The notes beneath the pieces were generated by a model. It was not told the DNA's origin, did not search any database, and saw nothing but the letters and a program-made list of their open reading frames with translations. A DNA stretch of 6,247 nt from Candidatus Cloacimonadota bacterium (lineage in GTDB: Bacteria; Cloacimonadota; Cloacimonadia; Cloacimonadales; Cloacimonadaceae): NCBI GenBank assembly GCA_023230025.1, contig JALNYD010000171.1, positions 1 to 6,247 of the forward strand, in the 5' to 3' direction. The translations under genes were made by a program, and so were the position numbers. Of the stretch, positions 1 to 6,100 are shown piece by piece (the first letter of the stretch is position 1; each line of letters begins with the position of its first letter).

Positions 1-1690
1 CATCGCGCCAGATCTGGTATCCTACAAGTCCCCGGTTGAGTCCGCCACTGATTACTGGTGCTTGCCAGGATATCTGAACACTGTTGCCATCTGCTAATGC
101 GCTAAGATTGGTGGGAGGATACAACACTTCCATTTCGATTTCCAGAGCTGGAGAGGGATCGGAAAGCCCTCTGGGATGCTCGACAATTATATAGTACTGG
201 TAGTATCCGTTTGCCAGATCTGGATCGCCATAGCTGGTGGCTGTGCTCTGTGAAATCAGGCTGCCATTGCGATACAGATGGTAGATGGCAGAAGGCTCCA
301 ATACTGGATTCCACCATAAGTTCACCGTGTCATCAACAAAGCTGTGCTCTATCTGGGATACAGGCTCCAGCCAACCCTGGACAGCCAGGAAGGTAGAGAT
401 CCGGGCTGATTCTCCAGAACTGTATTGAGCTGCAATTTCAAAAGTATAATCTGCACCTGGCAAGTTGATCTGAGTGCTATTTATGCCAGGAGCAATGATT
501 TGTCCGTAGAGACTACCATTAACATAGAGATTGGTGCCCAGATAGCCGCGACTGGGACTATCGGGAGGAGCTTGCCAGGTGAGCAACACTTGTCCCGGTT
601 CCACCTCGTTAGCGCTGAGATTGGAGGGTGGATAAAGGACTTCCACTTCCACGATCGCGGGCTCGGAAGGAAGGGATTCCACTCCAGAATAAACGGCTTT
701 AACCTGATAATGATAGCTGCCATTGGCAAGATTAAGATCCGTGTATATCATGATATTGGGGTTGAAGATACCGGCAATCAGAATGCCATCTCGATAGATA
801 AGATACTGAGTATGGTCGTTGGCAAGCTCCGGCATTTGCCAGGAAAGCTGAACATCGTCTACATTCACAACCCCTACAAGGTTAATTGGGGAATAGGGAA
901 CTCTGACCATTACCTCAATGGCTGCTGAATTGCCGGATTCGATGCTGCCATAAACAGCCCGAACGGCATAGCTGTAATTGCCATTGGCGAGCCCGTAATC
1001 TGCCCAGCTTAGCTGCTGAGGATCTGCAATCAGGCCAACTTCAACACCATTGCGCATTACCTTGAATCCGCTTAACATCTCTGTGTTTTGCACCTGTTCC
1101 CAGCTTAGAAAGACATTGCTTCCCTCCACGGTTGCCATTAGATTTACCGGAGGTTCGGGAACGCCCAAAGCTGCCATTGCCATGTTACTCAAAGCGGATT
1201 CTGCGCCATCATATAGGGCGGATACATGGTAGTAATATGCCCCTTCGCTTAGACCTTCATCCACATAGCTGGTGGCTTCGGGATTCTCTATTTCTGCACA
1301 AACAAGCCCATCCCGATATAGGTAGAAACCCAAAAGAGCCCTGTTTCGAAGCAGCGGAGGAGCTTGCCAGGAGAGCAGAATACTGGTGGGACCGGCAACG
1401 CTGGCACTAAGATTGCGGGGTGCATAAGGTACTTCCACCTCAAGATTCAATACATTACTAGGGTTTGAGACACCGGAAGAGTATAATGCCCGCAGATAGT
1501 AGCTGTATTCTCCATTGGGCAGATTGGGATCCGAATATGCTGTCATCGTGGGATTGGCAAATTGTGCGATTTCGGCATTATTGCGGTAGATGCGAAATCC
1601 GGTTAAACCGGGGCTGGGCGGATCAGGGAGTTCCCAGTTAAGATTGATATCGTTGCCATTAACGGTCTGCCCGCCAAGGTTCAAAGGCGC
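1..1690 (-). repeat. Tandem fibronectin type III array (six full modules plus the start of a seventh)
   Basis: Residues 395-957 contain modules of about 80-88 residues starting near residues 395, 484, 573, 660, 747, 834 and 918. Each opens with a P-x-N-L motif (for example YAPRNLSA, YPPSNLSA, YPPTNLSA), has a strand with L-x-W (LSWQAPP, LNWELP, LTWQAPP), a middle G-F-x-I-Y-R-N-G type strand, and a closing L-x-N-G-x-Y-x-Y-x-V-x-A-x-Y-x-x-G-x-E-S strand before a linker such as EVEVPY. This is the standard fibronectin type III layout of spacer or binding modules in exported bacterial proteins. Modules five and six are the most divergent; the seventh is cut by the window edge. Confidence 0.9.
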
Positions 1691-2872
1691 TCCCAGAGGT
1701 GTGGTACCCTCCGGAAAAGTTACGGCATCCACCCAGGCACAATCGCTATAATATACGCTGGCGCCGTCTTTGGAATAGGTCCAGCGGAATTCATGGATAC
1801 CCGGACTCACCGGATATTCATGATATTCCCAGCTTCCATCCCCGCTCCAGCGCTGCAATTCCACCCCATCAATGAAGAATGCGAGGTGATCATATTGATG
1901 AGTCGGCTCAGATTCGCAGGAAACTCGCTTGAAAAAGCTGATCGTATCAGGCTCAGCTACGTCAATCACGATGAACATGGAAGTACTTTGATTGTGATCG
2001 ATATTGCCGGATTTGGCACTATGTGAACCATAGTAAAAGGCTTCGCTGGAGATAGTCCATTGAGTGTTCCCGGCAAACTGCCAGTTATAATAGCCAAAAC
2101 CATCTTCAAAGTTATCACTGATCGTGGCAGGACCAAGGCTGGGTTGAATCCCGCTGAGCATCATTTGATTTGAGCTTGGGATAGTTTCACCCAACAGGCT
2201 CAGATCATTAATCTCCACCCAGGCATCGGGAATCTCAGCACTGCTGAAATTGATATGGAATAGCCCTTCTTCATTGTAGCCATCGATGATGAAGGCAATT
2301 TCCCGGGCGTCGGCCATAGTTGCTGCATAGATCACTACCCGACGGTTATCAAGCTCATCACGCAAGATATTTTTCCATTGGAAATTTCCATAATCCTGCC
2401 GCTGCAAGATTTGCATGGAAGAGTCATAACGAAAGTGATTGATCAGTGCGGAACGTACATTTTGCAGGCTGGAACTGGAGAAATCGTATTCATAATCCGT
2501 ATAAGCGGCAAGTCCACAGGTATATATGAACCTCTGAGTGGTCTGAAACACCAAAGTGTTACTCATCCCACCCCAATTGATTTCCTGGCCAAAGCTCTGC
2601 GTCAAGACTCCAAAATCGTCATCCGTATAGCTTACACTACCCTCTCCCTGATTTGGATACGCCCAATACTTCATGGTTTTTGCCAAAGCCAGAGCATGAG
2701 ATCCGGCATGAGCACGGTTCTGACCCTGTCCGGGACAGCGAGCATTCCAAGGTGAAGTCTGGTGCCATACCGGCATGATCAGGGGACTGGTGATGCGCTC
2801 AGCATTGGCCAGCAGTAGGCTTGAGCACATTAACAGGATAGCGACAAGAAGGGTGATCCGCACTTGTTTCAT
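1..2872 (-). CDS. Secreted C10 (streptopain-like) pseudopeptidase with jelly-roll domain and fibronectin type III array, 3' end outside window
   Basis: This is an unbroken frame of 957 codons from the ATG at 2872-2870, preceded by an AGAGGA ribosome binding site; the C-terminus is beyond the left edge. Residues 1-24 form a Sec signal peptide ending in Ala-Asn-Ala. Residues 25-230 match the mature part of peptidase family C10 (SpeB-like): WHQTSPWN with the oxyanion Gln38, LALAKTMKYW (61-70), GEGSVSY, INWGGM, and AFIIDG followed by FHIN. The catalytic Cys is replaced by Ser58 and the His by Ile192, so proteolysis is unlikely. The usual N-terminal propeptide of about 100 residues is absent. Residues 251-387 look like a jelly-roll carbohydrate-binding or MAM-like domain ending in CAWVDAVTFP. 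Residues 395-957 are fibronectin type III modules. In active relatives the C10 domain degrades proteins outside the cell; here a binding or adhesive role is more likely, by inference. Homology is clear; function is not. Confidence 0.93.
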   Translation of the reverse strand, partial: MKQVRITLLVAILLMCSSLLLANAERITSPLIMPVWHQTSPWNARCPGQGQNRAHAGSHALALAKTMKYWAYPNQGEGSVSYTDDDFGVLTQSFGQEINWGGMSNTLVFQTTQRFIYTCGLAAYTDYEYDFSSSSLQNVRSALINHFRYDSSMQILQRQDYGNFQWKNILRDELDNRRVVIYAATMADAREIAFIIDGYNEEGLFHINFSSAEIPDAWVEINDLSLLGETIPSSNQMMLSGIQPSLGPATISDNFEDGFGYYNWQFAGNTQWTISSEAFYYGSHSAKSGNIDHNQSTSMFIVIDVAEPDTISFFKRVSCESEPTHQYDHLAFFIDGVELQRWSGDGSWEYHEYPVSPGIHEFRWTYSKDGASVYYSDCAWVDAVTFPEGTTPLGAPLNLGGQTVNGNDINLNWELPDPPSPGLTGFRIYRNNAEIAQFANPTMTAYSDPNLPNGEYSYYLRALYSSGVSNPSNVLNLEVEVPYAPRNLSASVAGPTSILLSWQAPPLLRNRALLGFYLYRDGLVCAEIENPEATSYVDEGLSEGAYYYHVSALYDGAESALSNMAMAALGVPEPPVNLMATVEGSNVFLSWEQVQNTEMLSGFKVMRNGVEVGLIADPQQLSWADYGLANGNYSYAVRAVYGSIESGNSAAIEVMVRVPYSPINLVGVVNVDDVQLSWQMPELANDHTQYLIYRDGILIAGIFNPNIMIYTDLNLANGSYHYQVKAVYSGVESLPSEPAIVEVEVLYPPSNLSANEVEPGQVLLTWQAPPDSPSRGYLGTNLYVNGSLYGQIIAPGINSTQINLPGADYTFEIAAQYSSGESARISTFLAVQGWLEPVSQIEHSFVDDTVNLWWNPVLEPSAIYHLYRNGSLISQSTATSYGDPDLANGYYQYYIIVEHPRGLSDPSPALEIEMEVLYPPTNLSALADGNSVQISWQAPVISGGLNRGLVGYQIWRD
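1712..2122 (-). other. Jelly-roll / MAM-like beta domain after the peptidase domain
   Basis: Residues 251-387 begin with DNFEDGFGYYNW, pass through QWTISSEAFYYGSHSAKSG and a strand with ISFFKRVSCES, then FFIDGVELQRWSGDGSWEY, and close with HEFRWTYSKDG and CAWVDAVTFP. The opening F-E-D-G-F, the Trp-Tyr-x-Lys-Asp strand and the closing W-V-D-x-V-x-F-P are typical of the concanavalin-like or cleaved-adhesin type domains of secreted proteins in the FCB group. Such domains usually bind carbohydrate or the cell surface; no ligand can be read from the sequence. The exact family is not certain. Confidence 0.6.
2183..2800 (-). other. Degenerate C10 peptidase domain (active-site Cys and His both replaced)
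   Basis: This covers residues 25-230 of the minus-strand protein. From memory of SpeB and its Bacteroidota relatives, the nucleophile sits in a G-C-V-A-T-A stretch ending in Q-I-M-K-Y. Counting back from MKYW here gives G57-S58-H59-A60, encoded by TCT on the minus strand at 2701-2699, so Cys is Ser. The catalytic His precedes A-F-V-I-D-G in SpeB; here it is Ile192 (ATT at 2299-2297) before AFIIDG. The following H-V-N-W-G-W-G-G is H206-I-N-F-S-S-A-E, which loses both tryptophans and the glycines. The conserved Arg-Pro-Val strand reads Arg-Val-Val near residue 178. Gln38, Trp36, Asn43, CG at 119-120 and the scaffold hydrophobics are kept. A Ser nucleophile enzyme is conceivable but not supported, because the His partner is also lost. 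Confidence 0.82.
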
Positions 2873-2876
2873 TAGT

Positions 2877-2882
2877 TCCTCT
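2877..2882 (-). promoter_or_regulatory. Ribosome binding site of the C10-like gene
   Basis: On the minus strand AGAGGA ends four bases before the ATG at 2872-2870. It supports this start, which is also the one giving a well-formed signal peptide (basic N-terminus, Leu/Ile/Val core, Ala-Asn-Ala). Confidence 0.75.
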
Positions 2883-2907
2883 TTAGATATAAGTTTGTAT
2901 TTTATTA

Positions 2908-2933
2908 TTAGGGATGCAAGTTCCGTTCCCTAA
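2908..2933. repeat. Perfect 7-bp inverted repeat with 12-base loop
   Basis: TTAGGGA (2908-2914) and TCCCTAA (2927-2933) are exact reverse complements around a 12-base spacer. The element lies 36 to 61 bases upstream of the left gene's start. It could be a dyad operator overlapping that promoter or a leader hairpin. It is not a terminator: no T-run follows on either strand. Confidence 0.55.
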
Positions 2934-3114
2934 CGAATAAAACCTTTCTCTCCCTCGGAACTGTGGGAATACATCAACATCTGGGATACGGCAGTCCTTT
3001 GTTAAGAAAAATTTGATTGACGGATTTATAGCTTCACCAGAAAATGCCAGTGATGCAAAATATCCCTTGGGATTCCGCATCATGGTCTTTTAACTTATAG
3101 ATAGTGGAATATTT

Positions 3115-3124
3115 AACGTAACGT
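3115..3124. repeat. Short direct repeat AACGT x2
   Basis: AACGT occurs twice without a gap (3115-3124), followed by a related GAACG. It lies 60 bases upstream of the right gene's start, where a regulator could bind. Ten bases is short enough for chance, so this is only a weak candidate. Confidence 0.2.
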
Positions 3125-3128
3125 GAAC

Positions 3129-3146
3129 GGGGCACATTGCAGCCCC
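3129..3146 (+). other. Small GC-rich hairpin in the leader of the plus-strand gene
   Basis: GGGGC (3129-3133) pairs perfectly with GCCCC (3142-3146) around an eight-base loop. It ends 25 bases before the ribosome binding site. The downstream sequence is A-rich, not T-rich, so it is not an intrinsic terminator. It may stabilise the mRNA leader or be incidental. Confidence 0.4.
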
Positions 3147-3171
3147 ATAAACCTTAAACAAATAAACAAGC

Positions 3172-3177
3172 AAGGAG
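3172..3177 (+). promoter_or_regulatory. Ribosome binding site of the plus-strand repeat protein
   Basis: AAGGAG, a near-consensus Shine-Dalgarno sequence, lies six bases before the ATG at 3184. It fixes the start that yields the signal peptide. Confidence 0.85.
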
Positions 3178-3183
3178 AATGCC

Positions 3184-6100
3184 ATGCTTAGAAAATGGAT
3201 TTTAATCTTTAGCCTCGTGCTCAGCCTCGGATTGGCTTGGGCGCAGGTCAACATCATTCCCGTGCGAACTGATGTGTCCGGATTTCCGGAATGGACGGAC
3301 ACAAATGTTGCTGGAACAAACTACGTGCAATTGCTGGTTGCCGACGCCAATACGATCAGCCCCGCAATGAATTTTGATAGTTACACCAATGAAACTCTGG
3401 ATTTCAAAGCCAGGACTTATGGCGGGGTCAATGCAGTCGAAAATGAGATTACAGTTTCAATATCTACGAATAACGGTGGTACCTGGACAGTCTTGGGAAC
3501 AAGGTTGCCGCTATCTAGTTCGCTCGTGGTTATGGATCAGTTTGATCTCAGTGCATATAGTGGCAGTCAGGTCAGAATCAAATTCTCAGTCGCCGGAACT
3601 ACCAACCTAGGCGCTGGTATTGACGATATCACCATTAATGGAATAGCTACTGCTCCGGTTCCATTGCTAACAGTTGTTCCCGAAACCCTGAGTGATTTTA
3701 CTTATGAAGAAAATAGTGGTCCCTCTGCTGAGCAGAGCTTCACTGTAAGCGGAACAAACCTTGATGGCAATGTGAGCATTACTGCTCCCACCAACTACGA
3801 AATCTCGCTTAGCAGCGGTAGCGGCTTTACCACTGCCCTGAATGTTAACCACAGCGGCGGAACTGTCGCCGAAACTACCATTTACGTTCGCCTGATAGCC
3901 GGCCTCTCTGTTAGTAATTATAACAATGAAACAGTATCCATTACAGCCGGAACAGCAGTTCCAAAAAGTGTAACCCTAAACGGCAACGTAACCGCCGAAC
4001 CCTATGAGGGTGGATATCTAGTGAATTTCGATGGCCCAACCGAAAACAAAGGTGGTTTTGCCTCGGGTACTATCAACCTTAGTGGTCTTGATTGGGATAT
4101 GACCGAAGCATTAACCGGAAACTTAGCTAACGACTTCTTTAATGGAATCAGATCTGCGCGTTTTAGTGGAAAAGCCACATCTTCCATGACTATGCTGGCA
4201 GACAAAACCGGTGGTCTGGGCACTCTCAGCTTCCAATATCGCCGTTATGGGACTGATGGGCAGGTCGCGTGGAAAGTTGAATATAGCACCGACGCAGGTA
4301 GTACCTGGACTCAGGCTGGAAGCGCTTTTACTGCTACAGCAGACGTGCAGACTTTTACAGAAGTTCTTAATATCGCTGGAAACGTTCGCATTAAGTTCAG
4401 CTTGGTTGAAGATACCGGAACAAGCAATAAGCGCATGAACATCGACGACATCCTGCTTACCGACTATGCCGGTGCTGCTACGCCCACTATCTATGCCACC
4501 GGCACTTTTACGGATTTCAGCACTTTCACCGGAACTCCTTCCGCCAGCCAGAGCTACAGCCTGTCCGGAGCTAATCTTAGCGCTAATATCAGCATCACCG
4601 CTCCTGCCGGCTTCCAGGTTTCCACAGATGATGTCAGCTTCAGCTCAAGCACATCTGTTGCCAGCAGTTTCAATGGCAACATCTATGTGCGCTTGAGTGG
4701 TGCATCTGCCGGTAACTTTAGCGGCAATATCACCCACACCAGCACCGGTGCCGATCCTGTTAATCTTGCTGTATCCGGAACCGTGCAAAACCCCACTCCC
4801 ACGATTACACTGACCGGAACCCTTAATAACTTCAGCACTACGCCCGGCACTCCTTCTGCTACTCAGACTTACACAGTTGAAGGTGTATATCTTAGCGGAA
4901 ACATCAGCATCGCTGCTCCTACCGGTTTTGAGATCTCACTCAGCCAGGCAGAGGGCTTTGCCGGAAGTCTGCAACTAATACCCACCAGCGGTACAGTAGC
5001 CCCCACCCAGATTTATGTACGCCTTACCGGAGCCGAAGCCGGAGCTTTCAGTGGCGATATCAGCCACAGCAGTTCCGGTGCCACTACTCAGAACATGGCT
5101 GTAAATGGTAATGTGGCCACTGCCCCAACCGCGATAGTGCTTTTGCGTCCGGCTCAGATCAGTCTGGCAGACGCTACTCACCAAAGCGCAGTGCTCGTGC
5201 AGGTGGAAAACTATCCTTCCGATGACTTCCGCTATCGTCTTTACAACGGTAGCAACCAATACTACCCATGGAGAGCGGATACTGGAGCCTGGATCAGTAG
5301 TACTTCATATTCTGCCGGTCCTCAGATCCCCGGAACTCCCAGCAGTAGTGTAAGCTGGTGGATTCCTTTCCAGATCGGCAGCAATCCTACTGTAGTAGCC
5401 TCTTATCGTGACCGTCAGGGGCCAAGTTATGGGTCACCCAACTTCCAGACAGCTGCCCTACCTACCGCTACAGAAATCACCACCCCTGTGCCGATTCTGT
5501 CTTCACAGGTGAACTTCAACACCTGGAACGATTACACCGAGAAATACATCGTGCTGGCTTATGACGCCACCGAAACCTTGATTGCTGCTTCCTCTACCGA
5601 TCTGGATAATGGCGCTTTTACTGTGCTCGTGGAAGATGGTACCACCATCACCCGCATCGAAATCCGCGACGTAATGAACACTCTCATCGAAGCTGTAAAC
5701 GGTACCTGGCCTCAAGTGCTAAATCCCGAAATTATTCTGAGCAGTAATGCCTTGGATCCCCTGTATAATGTATCCGGACAACCTTCAGATGAACATGGAT
5801 ATGGCTCATACACTGTTAGCGGACAGGACCTTACAGAAAACATCATTGTCGTGGCTCCCACCCATTTTGAAATAGCTGTGGATATTGCAGGTCCCTGGGA
5901 ATCAGATCTGTCCTTGGCACCCACCTTCAACAATACAATTTATGTTCGCCTGAATAGTGAGGTTGTCGGTGAACACAGCGGAGATATCACTCACAACAGC
6001 ACCGGTGCGGCCCAAGTTTCCGTCCGGGTGGAAGGTGAAACCCTGGCTCCTGAAGGCGAGATTATCGTGAATAGCACGATGACCCCTTTCTATCAGGAAG

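Larger units (their letters stand above)
2873..3183. other. Divergent intergenic region of 311 bases
   Basis: This region must carry the promoters of both genes. It is more AT-rich than the coding flanks. Reading towards the left gene, the AT-rich stretch 2887-2910 contains a TAAAAT box (2904-2899) that could serve as a -10 element, but no good -35 partner is seen. Towards the right gene, TATAGAT at 3096-3102 is the best -10-like string, again without a convincing -35. Between about 2940 and 3085 I see no gene, RNA or strong repeat. The region contains the inverted repeat, hairpin and direct repeat listed separately. No T-tract terminator is present in either direction, as expected between divergent genes. 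Confidence 0.7.

Noticed and set aside
425..928. Plus-strand open frame of 167 codons
   Set aside because: It lies wholly antisense to the fibronectin array, has no ribosome binding site and encodes no recognisable protein. It is a shadow of the real minus-strand frame.
2378..2755. Plus-strand open frame of 125 codons
   Set aside because: Antisense to the C10-like domain, which has clear homology on the minus strand; the plus-strand product looks random.
2820..2830. Possible lipoprotein signal at Cys16 (LLMC) of the C10-like protein
   Set aside because: A lipobox needs Gly, Ala or Ser before the Cys; Met is not accepted. The Ala-Asn-Ala site at 22-24 gives a normal signal peptidase I cleavage.
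1..2872. Frameshift or decay of the minus-strand gene as an explanation for the lost active site
   Set aside because: The frame reads through all 957 codons without a stop, and every domain boundary stays in register, so the gene is not a pseudogene in the visible part.
2883..3083. Minus-strand open frame of 66 codons in the intergenic region, ending 10 bases before the C10-like start
   Set aside because: The upstream sequence (AAAAGACC before the ATG) is not a ribosome binding site, the peptide has no family features, and the region must hold promoters. A leader peptide is possible but unsupported.
3129..3146. Intrinsic terminator at the GC-rich hairpin
   Set aside because: The stem is only five pairs and is followed by A-rich sequence with no T-tract; it also lies just upstream of a gene, not after one.
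4975..5259. Minus-strand open frame of 94 codons
   Set aside because: Antisense to repeat 3 and the start of the unnamed domain, without a ribosome binding site or recognisable product.
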